A stretch of 6,795 nt of DNA from an uncultured Spongiibacteraceae bacterium (GCA_937969395.1 CALBVI010000429.1:1-6795), one strand, 5' to 3'. Shown: positions 1 to 6,262, counted from the first letter of the stretch. A program made the numbers and translations. The notes: generated from the sequence alone by a model not told the origin.

Positions 1-1
1 C

Positions 2-733
2 CCTAATAACGGTCGAGTTATCGTGCCAGAAGCTGATAACAATATTGCTGAGGTCTTGCAGCAGGGCTTGTGGTCAGAGTTAGAGCAAACGTCTACAGAG
101 TCATCTTCAGCTGTTGAATGGTGTAGTGAGTTGGTCGCTGCGGATGGCAGCGAGTTTGTGGTTCGGTTTCAGGGGCAGGCAGTAGGCACCGTGGTTTGGG
201 AACAAACAGGGCAGCACAATGTCTGTAATGCGTTAGCGGCAATTGCCGCCGCTAGACATGTAGGCGTGCGCGCTGAAGTAGCAGTAGAGGCGTTGGCTGA
301 ATTTGCAGGGGTGAAGCGTCGTATGGAGCTACTGGGCACGCCGCAGGGTGTCTCGGTTTATGATGATTTTGCACATCACCCTACGGCGATAGCAACAACC
401 TTGGCAGGTCTGCGAGCGAAAGTCGGTAAAGAAAAAATTATCGCCGTGATTGAACCGCGCTCGAATACTATGCGCTTGGGTTCACATTTAGATCGGCTAG
501 CTCAAGCGACGCAACAAGCAGATCAAATTATCTGGTATCAGCCTGAAGGCTTAGATTGGTCGTTAGATCAAGTGGTCGCAGCCAGTAATCATCGAGCTGT
601 TGTTGAAAGCGACACGGGTAAAATAATTGAGCGGCTAGTAGGGGGCGCGACCGAAGAAACTCATATTGTCATCATGAGTAACGGTGGGTTTGAGGGTATT
701 CATCAGCGTTTAATTAACGCCTTGAGTCTATGA
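2..733 (+). CDS. mpl: UDP-N-acetylmuramate:L-Ala-gamma-D-Glu-meso-Dap ligase, C-terminal part (5' end outside window)
   Basis: Mpl is a cytoplasmic Mur ligase that uses ATP to attach recycled murein tripeptide (L-Ala-gamma-D-Glu-meso-Dap) to UDP-MurNAc, returning it to peptidoglycan synthesis. The frame is open from the left edge, so this is a 5'-truncated view of a gene usually about 450 codons long; 243 residues are visible. The GQHNVCNALAAIAAARHVGV stretch (around 212-271) is the end of the central ATP-binding domain. VKRRMELLG followed by YDDFAHHPTAI (359-391) opens the Mur ligase C-terminal domain. EPRSNTM (about 452-472) and MSNGGFEGIHQRL close to the end are typical of Mpl; MurE carries a DNPR-type motif at the substrate-specificity position instead. 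The GTG at 23 is an internal valine, not a start. The TGA stop overlaps an ATG (ATGA, 730-733). The call is secure. Confidence 0.96.
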   Translation, partial: PNNGRVIVPEADNNIAEVLQQGLWSELEQTSTESSSAVEWCSELVAADGSEFVVRFQGQAVGTVVWEQTGQHNVCNALAAIAAARHVGVRAEVAVEALAEFAGVKRRMELLGTPQGVSVYDDFAHHPTAIATTLAGLRAKVGKEKIIAVIEPRSNTMRLGSHLDRLAQATQQADQIIWYQPEGLDWSLDQVVAASNHRAVVESDTGKIIERLVGGATEETHIVIMSNGGFEGIHQRLINALSL

Positions 734-792
734 TGTTTGCCGCTATTAATATCGAAATACAGAAATTTATACAGGATAGAATATTTCTATGA
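730..792 (+). other. 20-codon open frame bridging mpl and the exporter gene (possible coupling ORF)
   Basis: A small frame starts with ATGATG, overlapping the mpl stop as ATGA. It reads 20 sense codons (peptide beginning MMFAAINIEI) and ends in TGA at 790-792, which overlaps the exporter ATG at 789-791 as another ATGA. A ribosome finishing mpl could in principle restart here and be delivered to the exporter start. No clear Shine-Dalgarno precedes it, only a weak GAG at 724-726. This layout can arise by chance, so it is reported as a possible coupling element and not as a gene. The peptide resembles nothing I recognise. Confidence 0.25.
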
Positions 793-3350
793 AGACGCCA
801 TTTTTCTCTTTTTACGATAAGTTAATTCTTAGTCGGCCGCTGCTATCGTTGATCACTACCTTACTGATTATTGGTTGGTTATCAACTTACATTCCCAGCT
901 TTAAATTAGATGCTTCTGCCGATGCTTTAGTGTTGGAGGGAGATGAAGCATTAAAATATTACCGTGAAATTTCTACGCGGTATGCGACGGAAGAATTTTT
1001 ATTAGTTACTTTCCGTCCCGATCAAGATTTGTTGTCGGATGAGTCTTTGAGTGTTTTAGATCAGTTGCGCGCTGAACTGGCAGCTATGGAGGGGGTTTCA
1101 TCTGTTGTTACTATTTTGGATGTGCCTCTATTAGAAAGCCCCAAGGTGACATTGGATGAAGTCGCAGGTGGTGATGGTTTACGTAGTCTGCGCACAGAAA
1201 ATATTGATAAAGAACTTGTTCGTGCTGAGTTTAGAGACAGTCCAATTTATAAAAATTTATTAACAGGTAATGATGGTCAGACGACAGCATTGCAAGTTAA
1301 TTTAATTCGCGATGAAAAATACCAGAGCATGCTAACGGGCCGCGAGTCCATGCGCGAGCAGTTGGCGTTGGGCGATTTGGATCTGCATGAGCAGGAGCAA
1401 CTCGCTCAGCTTGAAATAGAATTTCGCGATTATGCGGCTGCAGCGGGAATCAAGCAAAGCCAATTAGTGGATAAAGTGCGTTTGATTCTTGATGGTTATC
1501 GTAATGAGGGACAGCTGTTTTTAGGTGGCGTGCCTATGATAGCCGCAGATATGGTGAGCTTTGTAAAAAGCGATCTAGTGACATTTGGTGGCGGCATTAT
1601 CGCTTTTATTATTCTCACGCTGTCGATTATTTTCCGACAAGCACTGTGGGTGCTACTGCCACTGGCGACTTGTATTCTTTCAACGACATTCATGCTGGGT
1701 TTAATTACTTGGCTTGATTGGCGAATGACCGTGATCTCGTCAAATTTTGTTGCTCTGTTATTGATTATTACACTGTCGATTACTATTCACTTGGTGGTTC
1801 GTTATCGAGAGTTGCTGGCAGCTAATCCTGAAATGGATCAAAAGGCGCTGGTTCAGCGAACAACTTCGCTAATGATAAAGCCTTGTATTTATACAACCTT
1901 AACCACGATTGTAGCCTTTGCCTCTTTGGTTGTTAGTGGCATTCGTCCCGTTATTGATTTTGGTTGGATGATGACAGTTGGCGTCACTGCGGCGTTAATT
2001 ATTACGTTTATTGTTTTGCCCGCGGCGTTAATGCTGTTTAAAAAACCTAAAGTAAAAGCGCAGGAATCGTCAGAAGTCGCAATGACATTGCGGTTTGCTA
2101 CATTAACCGAACGTCATGGTAAATTAATTTTGTTGTTTGCTTTGCTGGCAACACTAGTTAGTGGTTATGGCGTTAGCAAACTTGAAGTCGAAAATCGATT
2201 TATTGATTACTTTCATGAAAGTACTGAGATTTATCAGGGCATGGAAATAATTGATGCGCAGTTAGGTGGCACCATACCGCTTGATATTATTCTTAATCCA
2301 CCGACTGAAATTGAGGTGGTGGCTACAGAAGCCGCGGATGAGCTTATTACCAGTGCTGGCGAAGATGATGAATTTGATGATTTTTTTGGCGACGATTTTT
2401 CAGATGATTTTTCAAGTGGTTTTGATAGCGATGATGATACTGGTGAACCCAGCTATTGGTTTAATCGTGTAGGCTTAGCTCGTATTGAATCTGTACATGA
2501 TTATATGGATTCATTAGATGAAACAGGCAAGGTCATATCGTTAGCAACTTCTTATAAAGTTTTGCGTGGTTTGACGTCAGGTATTGATGATATTCAGTTG
2601 GCATTGATTCAAAGCAAACTGCCAGATGCGATAAATAACTCGTTAATCAATCCTTATTTGGATGAAGATATAGATCAAGCAAGAATTAATGTACGGGTGA
2701 TGGAAACGAGCCGCAGTTTACGTCGCGCAGATTTATTGAAAAAAGTCGAAGCGCACATGATTGATGAACTCGGTTTTCAGCGTGAGGAATTTGAGCTGAC
2801 GGGAATGCTAGTGCTTTATAACAATATGTTACAAAGCCTTTATCGCTCACAAATATTAACGATTGGTGCGGTCTTTATTGCGATAGTGCTTATGTTTATT
2901 GTGTTGTTCCGTTCATTATCAATAGCACTTATTGCCATTGCGCCTAATATTTTGGCGGCGGCTATTGTTTTAGGGGGAATGGGTCTGGTCGGTATCCCGT
3001 TAGATATTATGACAGTAACCATTGCAGCCATTTCTGTGGGGATAGCAGTAGATAATACGATTCATTATGTACATCGTTTTAAAACAGAGTTCATTAAAGA
3101 TAATAATTATTTAGCGACTATGTACCGATGCCACGGCTCAATCGGTAAAGCGATGTTTTATACGTCGATCACTATCATTATTGGTTTTTCAATTCTTTCG
3201 TTATCGAATTTTAACCCCAGTATTTATTTTGGTTTGTTAACTGGCACGGCAATGTTTGCCGCTTTATTAGGTGCCTTATTATTATTGCCGCAATTATTAA
3301 TCGCCCTAAAGCCTTTAGGTCCTAATAAACCGCTTGCAGTCGATTCATAA
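789..3350 (+). CDS. RND-superfamily (MMPL/HAE-like) inner-membrane exporter
   Basis: This 853-residue protein looks like a predicted RND-superfamily exporter, a proton-driven inner-membrane pump or lipid/hydrophobic-compound transporter; the substrate cannot be told from sequence. It has the RND duplication. TM1 is at about 15-35, followed by a periplasmic domain at about 36-262 and TM2-6 at about 264-416. TM7 is at about 446-464, the second periplasmic domain at 465-687, and TM8-12 at about 688-840. The second-half TM4 equivalent has the charged motif GIAVDNTIHYVHRFK, with Asp755. The first-half match, LSITIHLVVRYRE, has Ser330 there. Residues 525-550 are a very acidic Asp/Phe-rich insert in the second periplasmic domain. 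The ATG at 789 has AGGA at 773-776, a rather long 12-nt spacing. It lies 55 nt after mpl and 11 nt before the YkgJ-like gene. No membrane-fusion or outer-membrane partner gene is in view, so it may act alone. The family call is firm; the function is unknown. Confidence 0.9.
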   Translation: MKTPFFSFYDKLILSRPLLSLITTLLIIGWLSTYIPSFKLDASADALVLEGDEALKYYREISTRYATEEFLLVTFRPDQDLLSDESLSVLDQLRAELAAMEGVSSVVTILDVPLLESPKVTLDEVAGGDGLRSLRTENIDKELVRAEFRDSPIYKNLLTGNDGQTTALQVNLIRDEKYQSMLTGRESMREQLALGDLDLHEQEQLAQLEIEFRDYAAAAGIKQSQLVDKVRLILDGYRNEGQLFLGGVPMIAADMVSFVKSDLVTFGGGIIAFIILTLSIIFRQALWVLLPLATCILSTTFMLGLITWLDWRMTVISSNFVALLLIITLSITIHLVVRYRELLAANPEMDQKALVQRTTSLMIKPCIYTTLTTIVAFASLVVSGIRPVIDFGWMMTVGVTAALIITFIVLPAALMLFKKPKVKAQESSEVAMTLRFATLTERHGKLILLFALLATLVSGYGVSKLEVENRFIDYFHESTEIYQGMEIIDAQLGGTIPLDIILNPPTEIEVVATEAADELITSAGEDDEFDDFFGDDFSDDFSSGFDSDDDTGEPSYWFNRVGLARIESVHDYMDSLDETGKVISLATSYKVLRGLTSGIDDIQLALIQSKLPDAINNSLINPYLDEDIDQARINVRVMETSRSLRRADLLKKVEAHMIDELGFQREEFELTGMLVLYNNMLQSLYRSQILTIGAVFIAIVLMFIVLFRSLSIALIAIAPNILAAAIVLGGMGLVGIPLDIMTVTIAAISVGIAVDNTIHYVHRFKTEFIKDNNYLATMYRCHGSIGKAMFYTSITIIIGFSILSLSNFNPSIYFGLLTGTAMFAALLGALLLLPQLLIALKPLGPNKPLAVDS

Positions 3351-3361
3351 CACCGTGATAA

Positions 3362-3643
3362 ATGTTGTTGAGTCTCACTGTGTCTGATGACGCTATTTGT
3401 CGGAGTAGTTGCGGCGCTTGTTGTATTGCGCCGTCAATTCAGTCCGCAATCCCTGGTATGCCGGATGGAAAACCTGCGGGGGTGGCTTGTATTAATCTTG
3501 ATGAGTTTTTTGCCTGCCGCCTTTTCGGTAAACCTGAGCGGCCAGCGTTATGCGAGCAATTTCTAGCTGAACCATCGATTTGCGGCAATAGCCGCGAAGA
3601 GGCGATAGATATTATTAATGTATTAGAGCGGTCAACGCTTTAG
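3362..3643 (+). CDS. YkgJ-family cysteine-cluster protein (putative Zn/Fe-binding)
   Basis: This 93-residue protein has eight cysteines (residues 13, 17, 20, 21, 43, 52, 64, 74) in the YkgJ/UPF0153 arrangement: CRSSCGACC, then GKPAGVAC, then an LDEFFACRLFG segment, then RPALCEQF and a final CG. The family is thought to chelate zinc or iron, or an Fe-S cluster; its biochemical role is not established. The length suits the short versions of this family. An in-frame TAA directly before ATG 3362 fixes that ATG as the earliest start. No good Shine-Dalgarno is seen, and the exporter stop is only 11 nt upstream, so translation may depend on coupling. A GTG at 3380 is a weaker alternative start. It has no signal peptide or membrane segment, so it is probably cytoplasmic. 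The family call is strong; metal identity and function are unknown. Confidence 0.9.
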   Translation: MLLSLTVSDDAICRSSCGACCIAPSIQSAIPGMPDGKPAGVACINLDEFFACRLFGKPERPALCEQFLAEPSICGNSREEAIDIINVLERSTL

Positions 3644-3666
3644 TTTTTACTTGTTAAAAAATTGAT

Positions 3667-3670
3667 AGGG
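3667..3670 (+). promoter_or_regulatory. Ribosome binding site that decides the LON-domain gene start
   Basis: AGGG lies 6 nt before ATG 3677. It supports that ATG over the in-frame TTG at 3662, which would overlap the Shine-Dalgarno and add five residues before the conserved family N-terminus. Confidence 0.6.
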
Positions 3671-3676
3671 CTGTGT

Positions 3677-4273
3677 ATGTCCGAAGTTATCTCGCTATTC
3701 CCATTGGATACAGTGTTGTTTCCTTATGGTCGAAGCGGACTACAGATATTTGAACCGCGGTATTTAGATTTAGTCAGTAGTAGTCTAAAACATGATACGG
3801 GTTTTGGTGTTGTATGGTTGCGCGAAGGCACGGAAGTTCATCAGCAAGGTGGTGAAGATCATCAGCGTTTAGCGCAAGTAGGTTGCTATGCTCGCATTGC
3901 TAGCTGGGACTCATTACCTAATGGCATGTTAGGTATCACGATTGAAGGGCAAAAAAAGTTTCGTATTTGTTCGAGCTTCCAAGAAAAGAATCATTTGCAC
4001 AAAGCTGAAGTGGAATGGATTGATAAAGAGCCATCTATTGCTGTAACTGAGCAATTTGAGGAGCTGGATACTTTGATGCAACAGCTGTCGCAGCATCCGC
4101 ACTTTGAGCGTTTGAATGTGGATAGTAAAACAGATGATTTAAGTCGGTTAAGTTTTTTGTTAGCGCAGTATTTGCCAATAGAGGAACGGCAGAAATTTTC
4201 ATTATTGAATCTTGATGATCCATTAGAGCGATTGCAGCAATTAATAAAATGGTTAGATGAAATGGCTTTATAG
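3677..4273 (+). CDS. Free-standing LON substrate-binding-domain protein
   Basis: This 198-residue protein resembles the N-terminal substrate-recognition domain of Lon protease but has no AAA+ ATPase (no Walker motifs) and no Ser-Lys protease domain. The N-terminus VISLFPLDTVLFPYGRSGLQIFEPRYLDLV (residues 4-33, key positions LFPL, LFP, IFEPRY) is the hallmark of this domain. VGCYARI (68-74) and the GMLGITIEGQKKFRI segment (83-97) fit the remaining beta-strand core. The C-terminal half (about 120-198) is helical, with a leucine-rich tail. Stand-alone LON-domain proteins are common in proteobacteria and may bind unfolded or client proteins, but no definite role is known. The start is chosen at ATG 3677 for its AGGG 6 nt upstream and the family-typical N-terminus. 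It follows the YkgJ-like gene by 33 nt and is likely in the same transcript. The domain call is firm, the function open. Confidence 0.9.
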   Translation: MSEVISLFPLDTVLFPYGRSGLQIFEPRYLDLVSSSLKHDTGFGVVWLREGTEVHQQGGEDHQRLAQVGCYARIASWDSLPNGMLGITIEGQKKFRICSSFQEKNHLHKAEVEWIDKEPSIAVTEQFEELDTLMQQLSQHPHFERLNVDSKTDDLSRLSFLLAQYLPIEERQKFSLLNLDDPLERLQQLIKWLDEMAL

Positions 4274-4281
4274 ATTTAATG

Positions 4282-4308
4282 TTGTATTGGGTGAACATGA
4301 TCTATAAT
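4282..4308 (+). promoter_or_regulatory. Possible sigma-70 promoter for the exonuclease gene
   Basis: A perfect TATAAT is at 4303-4308. TTGTAT at 4282-4287 is a fair -35 but at a short 15-bp spacing, and there is no extended TG motif. It sits in the 91-nt gap after the LON-domain gene and about 57 nt before the chosen exonuclease start. Initiation would fall near 4315. Confidence 0.4.
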
Positions 4309-4364
4309 TTTCATTGTGCATGTGTTTGTTAATAGTGATTGCTTGTGAACAGGACGTTTTTTAC

Positions 4365-4874
4365 ATGATAAAGCCCTTAGTCATTGATGTTGAAGCCTCA
4401 GGCTTTGGTGTGGGTAGCTATCCTATTGAAGTGGGTGTTGCGCTAGCAAGTGGTGAAACCCGCTGTATGATTATTCGTAGAGAGCCTGAATGGGAACACT
4501 GGGACGCTAAGGCTGAAGCTTTACACGGCATCAGTCGAGAAGTTTTAGAGCAGCATGGCTGTACTCCGCTAGAAGTCGCATCAAAGCTTAATGAATGGTT
4601 ATCGGGAGCGGTTGTTTACAGTGATGCTTGGGGTAATGATCGTAGTTGGCTTGCGTTACTGTTTGATGTTGCAGGTCTTCCACAACACTTTAAATTAGAG
4701 TCTCTGCGAGCATTGCTAAGCGACGAGCAGTTGCAGCAATGGCATCAAACTAAAGGCTGTATTGAGAGTAAGTCAGGTAAGCAGCGCCATCGGGCAAGTA
4801 ACGATGCACTTGTGTTGCAACAAACGTATTGCCTAACCGTAGATAAACAACTGGAATTGGCCCGGCGATCGTAA
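4365..4874 (+). CDS. DEDDh-family 3'-5' exonuclease (DnaQ/RNase T-like fold)
   Basis: This 169-residue protein carries the three Exo motifs of the DnaQ/RNase T superfamily. Exo I is VIDVEASGFG, with Asp8 and Glu10. Exo II is YSDAWGNDRSWLALLF, with Asp92 the likely acid. Exo III is HRASNDALVL, with His142 and Asp147 in the H-x4-D spacing that defines the DEDDh class. All metal-binding acids and the general base are present, so an active two-metal-ion 3'-5' exonuclease is expected; DNA or RNA preference cannot be told. It is shorter than DnaQ or RNase T and has no extra domain, so it is one of the small stand-alone members. ATG 4365 is preferred (AGGA at 4351-4354, 10-nt spacing, motif I right after the start). 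An in-frame TTG at 4314 would add 17 residues unlike the family. It may be transcribed from its own promoter in the gap upstream. Confidence 0.87.
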   Translation: MIKPLVIDVEASGFGVGSYPIEVGVALASGETRCMIIRREPEWEHWDAKAEALHGISREVLEQHGCTPLEVASKLNEWLSGAVVYSDAWGNDRSWLALLFDVAGLPQHFKLESLRALLSDEQLQQWHQTKGCIESKSGKQRHRASNDALVLQQTYCLTVDKQLELARRS

Positions 4875-4875
4875 A

Positions 4876-4921
4876 CTTGTGAGATTGTAAGTCACAAGCT
4901 AACAGTAATGCGAAGCTTGTG
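4876..4921 (+). repeat. Three-arm inverted repeat (two mutually exclusive hairpins)
   Basis: Arm A CTTGTGA (4876-4882) pairs perfectly with TCACAAG (4892-4898). CACAAGCT (4893-4900) pairs perfectly with AGCTTGTG (4914-4921). The middle arm is shared, so only one hairpin can form at a time. It begins directly after the exonuclease stop. It may help terminate or stabilise that transcript, but no U-run follows either stem. Confidence 0.5.
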
Positions 4922-4981
4922 CTGAATTTATTGTCGTATAGAAGTGGGTGTGTGGACAGTGCAACGGCTGTGTTTGCAAAT

Positions 4982-5019
4982 TTTGCCGCATGCCATGATG
5001 GTTAATGATACGCGGCAAA
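4982..5019. repeat. 8-bp inverted repeat at the 3' end of the DoxX-like gene
   Basis: TTTGCCGC (4982-4989) and GCGGCAAA (5012-5019) are perfect complements around a 22-nt loop; a G-U pair (4981/5020) extends the stem by one. The Ts are on the 5' side and the As on the 3' side on both strands, the reverse of an intrinsic terminator. It could still cap 3' ends of the convergent transcripts as an RNA processing barrier, which is inference. Confidence 0.45.
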
Positions 5020-5030
5020 GAATGTTTGAT

Positions 5031-5432
5031 TTAATTTATCGTGTATTTAGTGTCTTCATCTCTCAATAAAAATAAAGTAAAGCAAGCCGCTAACATCGGC
5101 CAAGCAGCAAAAAATAATAAATTGGTACCTTCGAAGGGATTCAAGTACTGCTCAAAAGTCGATAGCGTTGAAACGGTGTGGAAGAGTAAGACAGCGCCGT
5201 AGCTTAATTTCTTTTTATAACCGGCTAAAAAACTCAGCAATATAATCATCTCGCCAATACCTATGGCATAAAAAATAAACGTTTCAAGTCCCGATATAAA
5301 ATAGAACTTCGCATACACTTTTGATGCATGTACGGGGTTTAATAACTTATCAATAGTCCACATAAACATGACTAGAAATACGGATAAGCGTGTATAAAAT
5401 AAAGCTGCTTGAATCTTTTGATCACGTGTCAT
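5031..5432 (-). CDS. DoxX-like four-helix membrane protein
   Basis: This 133-residue integral membrane protein has four predicted helices, at about residues 10-28, 50-70, 74-92 and 104-123, the size and topology of small DoxX-family proteins. It has the conserved-looking segments FYTRLSVFLVMFMWTIDKL near the N-terminus and LLFFAAWPMLAACFTLFLLRDED at the C-terminal end, written here only as landmarks. I recall similar proteins annotated as DoxX family in marine gammaproteobacteria, but I could not search. The molecular function is unknown; DoxX relatives have been linked to quinone or sulfur redox membranes. The ATG has AAAGG with 8-nt spacing. It lies 82 nt downstream of coq7 on the same strand, behind a palindrome that may carry its own control. 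The membrane-protein call is certain; the family call is likely. Confidence 0.78.
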   Translation of the reverse strand: MTRDQKIQAALFYTRLSVFLVMFMWTIDKLLNPVHASKVYAKFYFISGLETFIFYAIGIGEMIILLSFLAGYKKKLSYGAVLLFHTVSTLSTFEQYLNPFEGTNLLFFAAWPMLAACFTLFLLRDEDTKYTIN

Positions 5433-5473
5433 GATTTTTACCTTTATTATTGTGGGTGGTTTTGTGTCGACTT

Positions 5474-5490
5474 ATATCGTGGGACGATAT
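5474..5490. promoter_or_regulatory. 7-3-7 perfect palindrome upstream of the DoxX-like gene (possible operator)
   Basis: ATATCGT-GGG-ACGATAT is a perfect dyad whose nearer edge is 41 nt before the DoxX-like ATG. A second direct copy of ATATCGT follows at 5487-5493. On the - strand a weak TATAAG (5471-5476) overlaps its edge and could be a -10 box, but no good -35 is visible. A regulator-binding site is plausible. An intrinsic terminator for coq7 is unlikely because no U-run follows the stem. Confidence 0.35.
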
Positions 5491-5514
5491 CGTTGGTCGT
5501 AGTAATAAATAGGC

Positions 5515-6162
5515 TTAAATATTGTAGGCAGTCTTTGTCATTACTTTTGACATGGCTGTCATGGCTTTTTTTGCGGTAGCTGAAAAAACGTGGCCGCCAG
5601 CATTTAGCGCTTGGGTGCCATGAGCTTTTTCATCAACCAACATGGTCTCTAAGATCGCCCGGCTTTCGGTATCGTTAGCAGGAATTTGCTGTAAGTGATC
5701 TTCTAGGTGTTGGCAAACTTGATCTTCTGTGGCGGCAACAAAACCTAGGCTCCATTTATCACCGGCAATACCTGCCAATGCGCCTATGGTAAACGAGCTT
5801 GCGTAGAAAACTGGGTTCAAAAAGCTGGTGCGGCTATTCAGCTGGTTGAGGCGTTGTTCGCACCAAACCAAGTGGTCTACTTCTTCCTGAGCGGCCTGTT
5901 CCATTTCTTGTTGCACATGGTCTTGTTTGGCGGTGAGTGCTTGCCCTTGATAAAGCGCTTGCGCGCACACTTCGCCGGTATGATTAATTCGCATTAATCC
6001 CGCGATATGTTTTTGCTGTTCGGCGGTTAATGGCTGATCGCTGGGGGGGGCTGTTTTTGCAGGGTTTGGGCGATGTGCTGTCGCAGCGGTAGGTACTAAG
6101 GTACGTAAAGCTTGGTCGCCGTTAGCAATGAGTTTATCGATAAAAGATAGCTGGCGTGTCAT
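5515..6162 (-). CDS. coq7: 2-polyprenyl-3-methyl-6-methoxy-1,4-benzoquinone monooxygenase (ubiquinone biosynthesis)
   Basis: Coq7 is a membrane-associated non-heme diiron enzyme. It hydroxylates demethoxyubiquinone at C6, the step before the last O-methylation of ubiquinone, and replaces the flavoprotein UbiF found in enterics. The 215-residue length is normal for bacterial Coq7. All six iron ligands are visible: Glu64 (in NHTGEVCAQ), Glu94 and His97 (EEVDH), Glu146 (TEDQV), and Glu178 and His181 (DEKAH). The [17 protein letters not shown] and [13 protein letters not shown] segments are typical. The start is chosen at 6162, because GAGGAA (6174-6169) lies 6 nt upstream and MTRQLSFID is the usual N-terminus. 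An upstream TTG at 6189 falls in the leader hairpin. Codons for Ala-Pro-Pro near residue 39 contain a run of eight C (6043-6050 as G on the + strand). A promoter-like sequence and a strong stem lie upstream. The call is secure. Confidence 0.96.
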   Translation of the reverse strand: MTRQLSFIDKLIANGDQALRTLVPTAATAHRPNPAKTAPPSDQPLTAEQQKHIAGLMRINHTGEVCAQALYQGQALTAKQDHVQQEMEQAAQEEVDHLVWCEQRLNQLNSRTSFLNPVFYASSFTIGALAGIAGDKWSLGFVAATEDQVCQHLEDHLQQIPANDTESRAILETMLVDEKAHGTQALNAGGHVFSATAKKAMTAMSKVMTKTAYNI

Positions 6163-6184
6163 CGCTAATTCCTCATATGTAGTT

Positions 6185-6224
6185 AGCAAAGTATTTTTAT
6201 TTGGATGGATAAAAATACTTTGCT
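6185..6224 (-). promoter_or_regulatory. Perfect 16-bp hairpin in the coq7 leader
   Basis: Arms 6185-6200 and 6209-6224 are perfect reverse complements (AGCAAAGTATTTTTAT and its complement) around the 8-nt loop TTGGATGG. If coq7 is transcribed from the promoter-like sequence at 6235-6262, this stem would begin within a few nucleotides of the 5' end of its mRNA and finish about 10 nt before the Shine-Dalgarno. A T6 run (6229-6234) follows on the + strand, but no + strand gene leads into it. On the - strand no U-run follows, so it is not a standard terminator for purD. It may be an mRNA-stabilising 5' stem, a regulated leader or a DNA operator. Confidence 0.55.
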
Positions 6225-6234
6225 TGAGTTTTTT

Positions 6235-6262
6235 AAAATAACGTAAGCGAGCACTGAGTCAA
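6235..6262 (-). promoter_or_regulatory. Probable sigma-70 promoter for coq7
   Basis: On the - strand, TTGACT (6262-6257, five of six matches to the -35 consensus) and TATTTT (6240-6235, four of six to the -10) are separated by 16 bp. The -35 starts one nucleotide after the purD stop codon. Initiation would be expected near 6228, just before the leader hairpin. coq7 could thus be expressed apart from purD. Confidence 0.5.

Larger units (their letters stand above)
4875..5030. other. Convergent intergenic region with two sets of inverted repeats
   Basis: The + strand exonuclease gene and the - strand DoxX-like gene end on either side of this 156-nt gap. It holds a three-arm hairpin set (4876-4921) and an 8-bp inverted repeat (4982-5019), described separately. 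No canonical GC-stem plus U-tract terminator is visible on either strand, and no convincing gene. A 39-codon GTG frame from 4950 overlaps the DoxX-like gene antisense and has no support. Confidence 0.6.

Noticed and set aside
1496..1693. 65-residue - strand frame inside the exporter gene
   Set aside because: Shadow of the exporter coding frame; no recognisable protein features.
2266..2472. 68-residue + strand frame in another phase across the acidic insert
   Set aside because: Out-of-phase reading of the Asp-rich codons; the exporter frame continues intact through the region.
2840..3031. 63-residue - strand frame in the exporter 3' part
   Set aside because: Antisense shadow of a membrane-segment coding region, with no independent support.
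3644..3660. TTTTTA/TAAAAA short hairpin after the YkgJ-like stop
   Set aside because: Only six A-T pairs, too weak to be a terminator, and the next gene follows at once.
4035..4298. 87-residue open frame on the - strand across the end of the LON-domain gene
   Set aside because: It is antisense to a well-supported gene, has no recognisable domain and no clear ribosome binding site.
4950..5069. 39-codon GTG frame on the + strand in the convergent gap
   Set aside because: It overlaps the DoxX-like gene antisense, has no good Shine-Dalgarno and resembles nothing I recognise.
6185..6234. The 16-bp stem plus T6 read as an intrinsic terminator on the + strand
   Set aside because: The T run is in the terminator position only for the + strand, where no gene reads into it; the stem is AT-rich. 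An antisense role cannot be excluded but nothing supports it.
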